NCBI RefSeq assembly: GCF_004342005.1
Contig: NZ_SMBX01000003.1
Coordinates: forward strand, 1-64,000
DNA from: Paracandidimonas soli
Lineage (GTDB): Bacteria; Pseudomonadota; Gammaproteobacteria; Burkholderiales; Burkholderiaceae_B
Length of the DNA stretch: 64,000 nt
Reading direction: 5' to 3'
Under the pieces are notes generated by a model. That model saw only the letters and a list, made by a program, of their open reading frames with translations, was not told the DNA's origin and did not search any database. The translations under genes were made by a program, and so were the position numbers. Below are positions 16,024-23,773 of the stretch, piece after piece; positions within the stretch are counted from its first letter, which is position 1; each line of letters begins with the position of its first letter.

Positions 16024-17094
16024 TTAAAACCGAAAGCTCAAACCCGCCACGAAACGGGTTTCCTGCTTGGAGTCGCCCGCTGCCCGCGCGTAATCTGCCG
16101 TTTTTCCAAATTTGCTGGACCACTCCACGCCAACGTAGGGAACAAACTGACGCGTGACTTCGTACTTGAGGCGCAAGCCCGCCGTGCCGTCTGTAAGACC
16201 GCTGCCAATGCCCCAACGTTCATCGTCTTTGCCATGGAGATTCACTTCCACGCTCGGTTGCAGGTACAACTTCTGAGTCAGCAAGATGTCGTACTCGGCC
16301 TTCAGTCCCAGAGCCGTGCGTCCGCTGGGGCCGACATAAGCGGTGGCATCCACCTCGAACCAGTAAGGCGCTAACCCCTTGAAGCCGAATGCCAACCATT
16401 CCCGGTTCGGCGCGCCCTGGCCGTGATCGAAACGAACCCCCAGCTCCGTATCCCAGAAAGTTGAAACCGCATGGCGCCAAAGTAATTGCGTCTCGGACTC
16501 CTGCAACTTGCCGCTCGCCACTTCGCCTTCCGCTTTGATGACGAGGCGGTTATAGGTGCTGCCATACCAAGCCTCCCCTTCATAGGCGGCCCATTCCTCG
16601 CCTCGCGCCCTGACGTACTCGAACCGGTCGACGTTGACGGAGCCGAAATTGTGCATATCCGACATGATCAGCGCATCTGAAGGTGGCAGCGCGTACTTGC
16701 CCGCGTTACGCACATAGCCATCGGAGTAGGCATCCGGATCGCGTGCATCTGGTGGCGCCGATCCGCCTTGCATCTGCATATCGCCATGGTCCATCCCGCC
16801 GCCGCTCATATCCATTGCTCCCATATCGTGAGCAGCAGCCGTTGGAGCTGTGTTGGTTTGGCCATGGTCCATGCCAGGCATATTCATTTTGCTGTGATCC
16901 ATGCCAGGCATGCTTGCTGTATCTGCAGGAGCCGAGCTCGCTGGCATGGCGGTATGGCCTGTATGGGCGTCATGCGCTTGGGCGTACGCGAAAAAAGGAG
17001 CTGCGCCGAGCGTTGCGATTGCAACGGCAAGAATGCTTTTTTTTATATGGGTATTCACGAAGAAGATTCCCTTTTTCTTGTTTATTGAGCTCAT
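16024..17094 (-). CDS. copB: Copper resistance outer-membrane protein CopB
   Basis: This protein has a signal peptide, a His/Met-rich region (repeats such as GMDHSKMNMPGMDHGQ and GGGMDHGDMQMQ) and a C-terminal beta-barrel domain of about 215 residues ending in VAGLSFRF, whose terminal Phe is typical of outer-membrane proteins. CopB binds or sequesters copper at the outer membrane with CopA. The start at 17094 overlaps the copA stop (ATGA, 356 aa). A GTG 12 codons later has AAGGGA upstream and may be the true start. Confidence 0.92.
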   Translation of the reverse strand: MSSINKKKGIFFVNTHIKKSILAVAIATLGAAPFFAYAQAHDAHTGHTAMPASSAPADTASMPGMDHSKMNMPGMDHGQTNTAPTAAAHDMGAMDMSGGGMDHGDMQMQGGSAPPDARDPDAYSDGYVRNAGKYALPPSDALIMSDMHNFGSVNVDRFEYVRARGEEWAAYEGEAWYGSTYNRLVIKAEGEVASGKLQESETQLLWRHAVSTFWDTELGVRFDHGQGAPNREWLAFGFKGLAPYWFEVDATAYVGPSGRTALGLKAEYDILLTQKLYLQPSVEVNLHGKDDERWGIGSGLTDGTAGLRLKYEVTRQFVPYVGVEWSSKFGKTADYARAAGDSKQETRFVAGLSFRF

Positions 17095-18974
17095 GCCACC
17101 ACCACTTCGCGAAACATTCCCGCATCCATGTGCAGCATCAGATGGCAGTGCCAAGCCCAGCGACCCAGTGCATCCGCGGTCACGAGAAAGCTGATGCGCT
17201 GCGCCGGCTGCACCGGAATCGTGTGGCGGCGAGCTTGGAAGCTGCCGTCGGGCGACTCCAGCTCACTCCACATACCGTGCAAGTGCATGGGGTGCGTCAT
17301 CATGGTGTCGTTGTGCAAGATAATCCTGACCCGCTCGCCGTAGCGAAAATGCACAGGTGTCGATTTTCCATATTCGACGCCATCGAACGACCAGGCATAG
17401 CGTTCCATGTTCCCGGTCAGATGAAGCTCGATTTCACGCTCTGCGCCGCGTGGATCCATCGCGCCGCCCACCGTGTGCAAGTCTGAAAGCGTCAATACTC
17501 GGCGGCCATTATTGCGCAGCCCAATGCCGGGATCGTCCAGATTGGTGCGAGGCATGTCGACCCGCATATCGATGCTCGGACCATACTCGGTCCTTGCGTG
17601 GCGCACTTGGGTGCTTGCGCCAGCCGCTGCCATTGGGCCATGATCCATACTCGCCATGCCTGCGTGATTCATGCCCTGCATGCTGCCATGGTTCATCCCT
17701 GCCATAGCGCCATGGTCCATACCGCTCATGGACGACGGGCCGGCCGCGCCGTGGCTCATTCCGGTCATGCCACCGCCCATTGCGCCCATCATGTCCGCCA
17801 TGGTCAGCCATTCCACTGGATCAAGCGCGGGCACAGGCGCTTCGAGTCCGGCACGTGTGGCGAGCGTACCGCGCGCATATCCCGTGCGATCCATGGCTTG
17901 CGCATAGACGGTGTAGGTATCGTCCTTAGGTTGCACCAGCACGTCGTAGGTTTCCCCAGGACCAAAGCGGAACTCATCCACAGTCACGGGCTCAACGTTG
18001 ACGCCGTCGGCTTGAACGACTGTTAACTGTAAGCCTGGTATGCGGACGTCGTAAAAGGTGTTGGCTGCTCCGTTGATAAAGCGTAGGCGGATCCGTTCAC
18101 CAGGCCGAAACAGCCCCGTCCAGTTGCCCGCCGGTGTCGTGCCGTTCATCAAATAGGTCAGCACGTTCGCGGACAGGTCGGCTAAATCGGTCGGGCTCAT
18201 GCGCATCTCGTTCCACATTTTGCGCTTGTCGATGGCTGCTTTGAGGCCATCCCGTGAGGCATCCCGGAAGAAATCAACGGCGGTGGGCTGGTTGTAGTTG
18301 TAGTAGTCGCCTTGCGTCTTCAGCTTGGCCAGGACCCGCATCGGGTCCTCGTCGGTCCAATCTGAGAGCTGAACGACATACTCCCGATCCGCCCGTATGG
18401 GGTCGGTTTCTGCCGGGTCAATAATGATCGCCCCATAGACGCCGGTCGCCTCCTGCATCCCAGAGTGGGAGTGATACCAGTAGGTGCCGCTCTGTTCGAC
18501 TTTAAATCGATATGTAAACGTTTCTCCTGGGGCGATGCCCGTAAAACTGATGCCTGGCACGCCATCCATTTGGAAAGGCAGGATGATGCCGTGCCAATGT
18601 ATGGAGGTCGCTTCCTGCAGCCGGTTCTTGACGTGAATAGTGACCGTATCGCCTTCGCGCCAACGCAACGTGGGGGCAGGAAGCGAGCTATTCACCGTCG
18701 TGGCCATGCGTGGGTTGCCGGTGAAGTTGACGGGCGATTCACCGATCTCCAGGTTGAATTCGGTTCCCGTCAGGACAGCGGCTGAGCCTGTGCCCGTCTT
18801 GGCGAACGAACCCCCAGCAGCTCGGGCGAAGGGGGACAAGCCCAACAATACGCCGCCGGCCGCAAGGCCCTGAACGAATCGGCGACGGGGCAGGATAGGC
18901 AGTGCAAGCGAGGGCGGTAGCAGGTGTTTCACGTGAGCGTATCCGAAATTCGAAAGATGGTGGAAATCAATCAT
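17091..18974 (-). CDS. copA: Copper resistance multicopper oxidase CopA
   Basis: A 627-aa periplasmic oxidase with a Tat signal (RRRFVQGLAAGG), three cupredoxin domains and all copper-binding motifs: HWHGIILP, HSHSGMQ, HPMHLHGMW and HCHLMLHMDAGM. A Met/His-rich insert near residues 395-455 has repeated GMDHG/MNHG units that bind Cu(I). CopA oxidises Cu(I) to the less toxic Cu(II) and stores copper. It leads the copA-copB-copI unit, with a CopR-type box 79 bp upstream of the start. An internal GTG is possible, but the ATG at 18974 is kept. Confidence 0.95.
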   Translation of the reverse strand: MIDFHHLSNFGYAHVKHLLPPSLALPILPRRRFVQGLAAGGVLLGLSPFARAAGGSFAKTGTGSAAVLTGTEFNLEIGESPVNFTGNPRMATTVNSSLPAPTLRWREGDTVTIHVKNRLQEATSIHWHGIILPFQMDGVPGISFTGIAPGETFTYRFKVEQSGTYWYHSHSGMQEATGVYGAIIIDPAETDPIRADREYVVQLSDWTDEDPMRVLAKLKTQGDYYNYNQPTAVDFFRDASRDGLKAAIDKRKMWNEMRMSPTDLADLSANVLTYLMNGTTPAGNWTGLFRPGERIRLRFINGAANTFYDVRIPGLQLTVVQADGVNVEPVTVDEFRFGPGETYDVLVQPKDDTYTVYAQAMDRTGYARGTLATRAGLEAPVPALDPVEWLTMADMMGAMGGGMTGMSHGAAGPSSMSGMDHGAMAGMNHGSMQGMNHAGMASMDHGPMAAAGASTQVRHARTEYGPSIDMRVDMPRTNLDDPGIGLRNNGRRVLTLSDLHTVGGAMDPRGAEREIELHLTGNMERYAWSFDGVEYGKSTPVHFRYGERVRIILHNDTMMTHPMHLHGMWSELESPDGSFQARRHTIPVQPAQRISFLVTADALGRWAWHCHLMLHMDAGMFREVVVA

Positions 18975-19052
18975 CCTTCGATGATCGAGGCTTCAATTAA
19001 ATCGCCAACAACGACTTTAACGAGGCGCACATGTCGGCCCAATGACGCCCGC

Positions 19053-19068
19053 ATTACATTTTTGTAAT
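19053..19068. promoter_or_regulatory. CopR-type box upstream of copA
   Basis: ATTACATTTTTGTAAT lies 79 bp upstream of copA. Arms ATTACA and TGTAAT are separated by 4 nt, as in the other boxes in this island. Confidence 0.65.
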
Positions 19069-19146
19069 GGACGGTATGGCCGGTTTAGCGACGACGTGAT
19101 CGGCGCCTCCTCGGGCGGATAGTGACCGGTGCCGGCAGCACCGATA

Positions 19147-19416
19147 TCATTGGCCTTTGGCTTTTTCGTCATGCTGCGTTGAATCCGATTCGCTCGAATT
19201 GCCATGCTGGTGTCCTCTGTGCCCATGCATTAAATGCATGAGCGAAACGGCTACCAGGAGTAAATAAGGCCACCAGCCTGTGATATGTCCCCAATGCTCC
19301 CGCATGAGGTAAAAGCCCGTCACTAGGACGAGGGAAATCCAAGCCTTCGCCCCAGGGCGCGCCCAAAGCGAGGGCGATGGCCGTTGACGCTTGGGGTGGG
19401 ACGGATGATGCTTCAT
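19147..19416 (-). CDS. DUF2933-type small membrane protein
   Basis: An 89-aa protein with two hydrophobic segments around residues 25-65, REHWGHITGWWPYLLLVA and then LMHLMHGHRGHQHG, ending in a charged tail. The Pro/His N-terminus and the HGHRGHQHGN segment could bind copper. DUF2933 proteins commonly accompany copper-resistance clusters; their role is not known. I chose the ATG at 19416, which follows TTGGAG at 9 nt. It stands between copA and copZ, all minus strand. Confidence 0.65.
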   Translation of the reverse strand: MKHHPSHPKRQRPSPSLWARPGAKAWISLVLVTGFYLMREHWGHITGWWPYLLLVAVSLMHLMHGHRGHQHGNSSESDSTQHDEKAKGQ

Positions 19417-19535
19417 ACGCAGGAGCTCCAACTAAATTAACTAATACTTTCTAGAACGCTAGCGGCGTTCAGCTCGCGTTTGCGCCCCTCTGCAATGCAT
19501 ACAGCGAAATATCGACCCGATACTTTATGAGACGC

Positions 19536-19844
19536 TCAGTGGCCGCCGCAGCACCCGCCGCTTGCTCGAGGATCGCGTTTAGAACCCTCTGGAGCGGCTT
19601 CCTGGCTGCCTTCCATACTCACAGCACTGCCGGTCACTTGCTGCGCGGGGTAGCCCGCCGCCGCTAGAGCTTGCAGCAGAGCCGGTTGTATCGCAGCGAC
19701 GTCGTTAACGTTGGCGCGCGCCACTCCCCGCGCAAGGTCTACCTCGGCGTTATGCACCCCTGGTACACCAACAAGTGCCCGAGTCACTCTTGCGACACAG
19801 GCGCCGCAAGTCATGCCCGCTACCTTCAGTTCGATTTGTTTCAT
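19536..19844 (-). CDS. copZ: CopZ-like copper chaperone (HMA domain)
   Basis: A 102-aa protein whose first ~66 residues form a heavy-metal-associated ferredoxin-like domain with the GMTCGACV Cu(I)-binding motif. The C-terminal ~30 residues are a Gly/Ser/Cys tail ending GGCCGGH, which could hold a second thiolate site; most CopZ proteins lack it. It probably carries cytosolic Cu(I) to the P-type ATPase encoded at 29.3-31.6 kb. It is on the minus strand with 100-bp gaps on both sides. Confidence 0.82.
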   Translation of the reverse strand: MKQIELKVAGMTCGACVARVTRALVGVPGVHNAEVDLARGVARANVNDVAAIQPALLQALAAAGYPAQQVTGSAVSMEGSQEAAPEGSKRDPRASGGCCGGH

Positions 19845-20156
19845 GCTTTACTCCTTCAGTATTGTTTCAGTTCAAACGGCAGTCAGAGCCACAGCTCGTC
19901 TCTGTTTCCTCGTACCCACGGTTCCCGGTCGCGTGCTGTCACTACCAAGATAAACCTTCCCATTGCGACAAGGTCAAGCAATACCTTCGCTGATTCCATC
20001 ACGGTTCCGCATAGCGTCCAAACTTGAAAGCTTTCCGGTGTTAGTAGCAAATTGAAAATGCAGCTGGTCGTTTGCAACTCATTGAAGTGCAGTTCTACTT
20101 CCGACTTCAACCGTCGTCGACCACAAGTGGCCGGTACCCCAGTCCGCAGAATCAAA

Positions 20157-20969
20157 CTATCTCGCAATCGCAATATTGGCTTCCATGGGAAATCGTAAGG
20201 AATCTCCCTTCATGAAGCTTTGCACGACTGCGTGAGTTTCCTTGGTTACTTCGCTCACGAGCGCACTTCGCGTTGCCCCGTCTAACGAAGCAAACTTCGG
20301 AATCGATGTCGCTGCGCCCAATATAGAAAATTCGACGAATCGTTCGGGTTCAGGCATTTGGATCGACACAGCTTTCGTCGTAACTTCTACATGTGTAAAG
20401 TTCGCGCTTCTAAGCAACGTATAGAGCTTTTCTGCGCTGGAAAAGGAGAAGGCAACGTCGACGTCCCTGAATGGGACGTCGAGGTAGCGCGCGGTGGCGG
20501 TGAATAGCGCTTCGTGTATTGGGTGTCGAGTTAGAGATTGCCAGACACTGATTACGGCTGTTCCGTGCGTGCGAAGCAGGCGGCGCATCTCTCGTACTGA
20601 AGCGCCTCGGTCTGGAAAGAATTGCAGTCCTTGCTGACAGAAAATCAGATCGAAATTATCGTCAAGAAGGTCTAGGTGCGTTGCATCGCCTTGGCGCCAC
20701 TCGATCGGCGCGCCTGCGGGTTGGTGTTGGGTGCGACCCACCTTCAACATGTCTGCGTTGATATCGACCGCGACGACTGTACCAGTTGTCCCTACTATCG
20801 GTGCGACCTGTCGAGCCACACTGCCGGTGCCACATGCAAGATCGAGAACCCGATCACCGCGCTTGGGAACTGCCAATTCCAAAAGAACGCGTGTCCATGG
20901 ATCTGCAATAGGTCGGCTGAGATAGCGCTCGTACACTTCGGCAGGATTAAGAGGCTGTTGCATGTTCAT
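20157..20969 (-). CDS. Class I SAM-dependent methyltransferase
   Basis: The 270-aa protein has the Rossmann-fold motif I VLDLACGTGSVARQV near residue 43, an acidic motif II at VVAVDINADML, and later motifs FDLIFCQQGLQFFPD typical of UbiE/Methyltransf_11 enzymes. The substrate cannot be told from the sequence. Its place between CopZ and the beta-propeller suggests it moved with the island, yet no obvious copper role exists. The start is one of several close ATG codons; I use the one with GGAA upstream. Confidence 0.8.
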   Translation of the reverse strand: MNMQQPLNPAEVYERYLSRPIADPWTRVLLELAVPKRGDRVLDLACGTGSVARQVAPIVGTTGTVVAVDINADMLKVGRTQHQPAGAPIEWRQGDATHLDLLDDNFDLIFCQQGLQFFPDRGASVREMRRLLRTHGTAVISVWQSLTRHPIHEALFTATARYLDVPFRDVDVAFSFSSAEKLYTLLRSANFTHVEVTTKAVSIQMPEPERFVEFSILGAATSIPKFASLDGATRSALVSEVTKETHAVVQSFMKGDSLRFPMEANIAIAR

Positions 20970-21086
20970 TGGTTCCAAATCAATGGTGATCTATTCCTAC
21001 GCAAACCCGCACGTTTTTTTGTGGGTTTGCCACGGAACCCCCAATATTCCCGCCGGGGCACCAATCGCGTTTTTCTAAGAAACAAT

Positions 21087-22142
21087 TTATGGCGCGCTAC
21101 GGTACGTGATTCCGTTAGGGTTGGGTCCTACCTGATACGTAGCAACCACATCATGAGTGCTGGTGTCGATCGCGCTCACGCTATTATCGAGGGTGTTAGT
21201 GATGAAGACGTATTTACCGTCTTCACTCGCAACTACACCGTGAGCACCTTTACCCGTCACGACGGTGCCAATAACCTTTTGGTTTGTGGTATCGATCACT
21301 GAAACGGTGTTGTCTGGATCGGTATCACTTCCTTGATTCGCCACGTACATCGTGTCGCCCGCAGCGGCATAGAGTTGGATCGGGCCGCGACCGACGCCGA
21401 TGCGATTGGTCACTTTCCTCGTATCCACGTCAATCACGGCCACGCTGTTTTCGTCGCGTAGTGAGACGTATACTTGCTTGCCGTCCGGGGTGAATGCCAC
21501 CTGTACGGGTGCCTTGCCTACTGGAATCCTCGCGACCTCTTTGAGGCTTTTGGTGTCGATGACGGAAGCTGAGTTGTCGGTCACGTTTGCTACGTAAAGC
21601 TCGAGCCCACTCGGGCTCAAGCGCAAGCCGTGCGGATAAGAACCGGTATCAATCTCAGCGGTAATTTTCTTCGCTTGGATATCCACTACCGACACGCGAT
21701 CCTTATCGGCGTTGGTGATGTACGCATAGCGCCCATCAGAACTGGTGACGATATGAGCAGGGTGGTCGCCCGACGGCAGTGTTTGCAACACGTTATCAAG
21801 CTGATCGACGTCCAAGATCAGCAGGCCGGCATCGCCATGAGCGTCGGCGCCGTCGCTGTGCGCGCCAGCTGCCTTTTCTCCGTGACCGCCGTGTCCACCT
21901 CCGTTGTTCTTCGCAGTTCCGACGGCGAGCACTGTTTTGCCGTCCGGGGAAATCTGAACATTATGGGGCACGACGCTGATCGGAGTTGTCTGCACATTGC
22001 CTGTGCTCAGAACGATCTTGCTAACGGATCCATCGCCCTCGTTAGCACTATATACGACGCCATTTGGCAGCGACGCAGCGTGTATCGTGCTGGCAGAGAA
22101 GGCAAGAGCGACAGCGAGAAGGACAGGACGAAGTTTTAGCAT
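21087..22142 (-). CDS. YVTN-repeat beta-propeller protein, periplasmic
   Basis: A 351-aa exported protein with signal peptide (LLAVALAFSASTIHA) and repeated YVTN/YncE-type blades, for example YAYITNADKDRVSVVD, LYVANVTDNSASVID, VYVSLRDENSVAVID and YVFITNTLDNSVSAID. A His-rich loop (NNGGGHGGHGEKAAG) and other His suggest metal binding. It is probably a seven-bladed propeller in the periplasm. A CopR-type box lies about 100 bp upstream, tying it to copper control. The ATG at 22142 has GGAGG at 7 nt. Confidence 0.82.
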   Translation of the reverse strand: MLKLRPVLLAVALAFSASTIHAASLPNGVVYSANEGDGSVSKIVLSTGNVQTTPISVVPHNVQISPDGKTVLAVGTAKNNGGGHGGHGEKAAGAHSDGADAHGDAGLLILDVDQLDNVLQTLPSGDHPAHIVTSSDGRYAYITNADKDRVSVVDIQAKKITAEIDTGSYPHGLRLSPSGLELYVANVTDNSASVIDTKSLKEVARIPVGKAPVQVAFTPDGKQVYVSLRDENSVAVIDVDTRKVTNRIGVGRGPIQLYAAAGDTMYVANQGSDTDPDNTVSVIDTTNQKVIGTVVTGKGAHGVVASEDGKYVFITNTLDNSVSAIDTSTHDVVATYQVGPNPNGITYRSAP

Positions 22143-22243
22143 GGGGAAGCCTCCATATATAGGCAAGGAAAATTGTTTTCTGGCAATGGGAAACCATGGC
22201 TGAAACTATAGGGTGCTGCCCCTGACCGGACGATTACTCACGA

Positions 22244-22259
22244 ATTACCCTTTTGTAAT
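22244..22259. promoter_or_regulatory. CopR-type box upstream of the beta-propeller gene
   Basis: ATTACCCTTTTGTAAT lies about 100 bp upstream of the minus-strand propeller gene; it has one mismatch in the left arm against the consensus. Confidence 0.55.
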
Positions 22260-22324
22260 GCCATGCCGCTATTGCGGGTGCGACGGGCACTGCACGTACC
22301 GATATTCGAGAAAATGACGGCACG

Positions 22325-22340
22325 ATTACAAAGGTGTAAT
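22325..22340. promoter_or_regulatory. CopR-type box upstream of the DUF326 gene
   Basis: ATTACAAAGGTGTAAT lies 130 bp upstream of the plus-strand DUF326 gene. It shares the 327-bp divergent region 22143-22469 with the box at 22244, one box for each direction. Confidence 0.6.
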
Positions 22341-22469
22341 GCGCGCCCAGTGTCGCTCACCACTCATATTTTTCTCTGGTGCGACGGCTTGAGATTTGCT
22401 GATTTAGCCGTGTGGCGTCTCACTTAGGGACGCACGATTAAACACCTGTTAAGACCATTGGAGATGAAT

Positions 22470-22805
22470 ATGCCCCATAAGAAGTTTCAATCTTGCATCG
22501 ACGCCTGCTATGCATGCGCTACAGAATGTGATCACTGCGCAGTTTCCTGCCTGCATGAACAAGACGCCAGTAGCATGGCGCGCTGTGTAAAACTGGATAT
22601 GGATTGCGCTGCAATGTGCCGCCTTGCGGCCAGTTATATGGCGAGAGGGAGTGAGTTTGCGCAATCCATCTGTCGCTTGTGTGCAGAGATCTGCGAAGCT
22701 TGCGGAGAAGAGTGCGCGAAGCACGAAATGGAACATTGCCAACGCTGCGCGGAGGCGTGTCGCACATGTGCTGAGGAGTGCAGGCGGATGGCCCAGGCGG
22801 CTTAA
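22470..22805 (+). CDS. Four-helix-bundle Cys-rich copper storage protein (DUF326/Csp-like)
   Basis: A 111-aa protein with many Cys spaced along amphipathic helices (CIDACYACATECDHC, CAEICEACGEECAKH, CQRCAEACRTCAEEC). This is the pattern of Csp-type storage proteins, in which Cys lining the core of a four-helix bundle hold many Cu(I) ions. There is no signal peptide, so it is probably cytosolic (Csp3-like). The ATG at 22470 follows TTGGAG at 6 nt. A CopR-type box lies upstream and a terminator at 22859. Confidence 0.85.
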   Translation: MPHKKFQSCIDACYACATECDHCAVSCLHEQDASSMARCVKLDMDCAAMCRLAASYMARGSEFAQSICRLCAEICEACGEECAKHEMEHCQRCAEACRTCAEECRRMAQAA

Positions 22806-22858
22806 CGTCTTGTTTTAAGGAACGTTCGCGCCGCCCAATAAGGCGCGATTAACTGAAG

Positions 22859-22890
22859 GCCGACGTGACGTGTCACGTCGGCTTCTTATA
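22859..22890 (+). terminator. Rho-independent terminator
   Basis: An 11-bp perfect stem, GCCGACGTGAC / GTCACGTCGGC, is followed by a T-rich run (TTCTTATATTT). It lies 54 bp after the DUF326 stop and probably ends that transcript. The rest of 22806-23193 holds only a CopR-type box. Confidence 0.7.
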
Positions 22891-23080
22891 TTTGGAGCGA
22901 CGGTGTGCTAACGGGTAAGAGCATGGCCTTGCTCCACAAGTCTGGTGTCTAGCCCCGTCGAGGCTCCTGAGGAAATGTGAAAGGATCGTTCGTTCCTGCT
23001 TTTATGCGCAGTCGCCGAGCATTGCGCCGATGACAAATACAACCCGCTACAAATTACTTGGTTACGACGGCGCGGCGAAG

Positions 23081-23096
23081 ATGACAAAGATGTAAT
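23081..23096. promoter_or_regulatory. CopR-type box upstream of the 23.2-kb membrane-protein genes
   Basis: ATGACAAAGATGTAAT lies 98 bp upstream of the next gene; its left arm is the TGACA variant common in CusR-type boxes. Confidence 0.5.
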
Positions 23097-23193
23097 GCAG
23101 AAGCAATGCCCCTGAAAGGCGGCGGCGGCTACAGTAAGGTGAGCCGCTCGATTGTATGGCGGACGATAAACATATCACCAAAGAGAACCGAAA

Positions 23194-23484
23194 ATGAAAT
23201 GCGATATGAAGACGATGCTAAAGGCCGGCGCCGGGCTTGCCGTTGGGATTGCGGTTGCCTATGCAATCTTTCCCGCCGCACGCGAACTACTCGTTGCGGT
23301 AAGCCCGTTTCTGTTTTTGTTGATCTGTCCGCTGATGATGGTTTTCATGATGAAGGGGATGCAGTCGTGCCATACGGACCATGGAACTAAGAAACATAGG
23401 TCGACAGAGATACCGACGGATGAGCCCGCTAAGTCGGGATTCACTCGCCTAGGCCTGGCGGTGAGTAAGCGGCGGGATGCCTAA
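23194..23484 (+). CDS. DUF2933-like small membrane protein, 96 aa
   Basis: The protein has two hydrophobic segments (AGLAVGIAVAYAIFPAA and SPFLFLLICPLMMVFMM) followed by KGMQSCHTDHG, a Cys/His cluster that could bind metal, and a polar tail. It resembles DUF2933-type proteins of copper islands. AGAGAACC precedes the ATG. It overlaps the next small gene by 8 bp, so the two are probably co-translated. The function is unknown. Confidence 0.6.
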   Translation: MKCDMKTMLKAGAGLAVGIAVAYAIFPAARELLVAVSPFLFLLICPLMMVFMMKGMQSCHTDHGTKKHRSTEIPTDEPAKSGFTRLGLAVSKRRDA

Positions 23485-23605
23485 CCAGCTAATGGGTGGC
23501 GACCTCAAGAGAGCAGTTTTAGTTCTAATCGCAGTGCTGGGAATGCTCATAGTGTTGGCCGTCGCGTTTGCAGGGATCATGCTGTACTCATTGTTGAGGT
23601 TATGA
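23477..23605 (+). CDS. Single-pass membrane peptide, 42 aa
   Basis: An ATG at 23477, inside the end of the preceding gene, opens a 42-codon frame with one strong membrane helix (VLVLIAVLGMLIVLAVAFAG) after a short polar N-terminus. The overlap with the upstream gene and the clean single-helix form support a real small protein, possibly a partner of its neighbour. I know no named family for it. Confidence 0.45.
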   Translation: MPNQLMGGDLKRAVLVLIAVLGMLIVLAVAFAGIMLYSLLRL

Positions 23606-23683
23606 GATGGGTGTGCCGTCAGCATTTCTGCGCACTTGAGCTCGTATCGCTCCCTTGTGGGCTGCCAGCTCAAATGTCTTTTT

Positions 23684-23699
23684 ATTATGAAAAAGTAAT
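23684..23699. promoter_or_regulatory. Degenerate CopR-type box upstream of the second multicopper oxidase
   Basis: ATTATGAAAAAGTAAT lies 75 bp upstream of the oxidase start; two arm positions deviate from ATTACA/TGTAAT. Confidence 0.4.
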
Positions 23700-23773
23700 G
23701 CTTGCGTCACTCGACTGACCGCAGCACTTCGCTATATCTATGCATTAGCACTACCGTTGTACAGGAAACAATA

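Noticed and set aside
19883..20173. 96-codon minus-strand frame after the methyltransferase gene
   Set aside because: No family signature and no ribosome-binding site; it overlaps the end of the methyltransferase gene in another frame.
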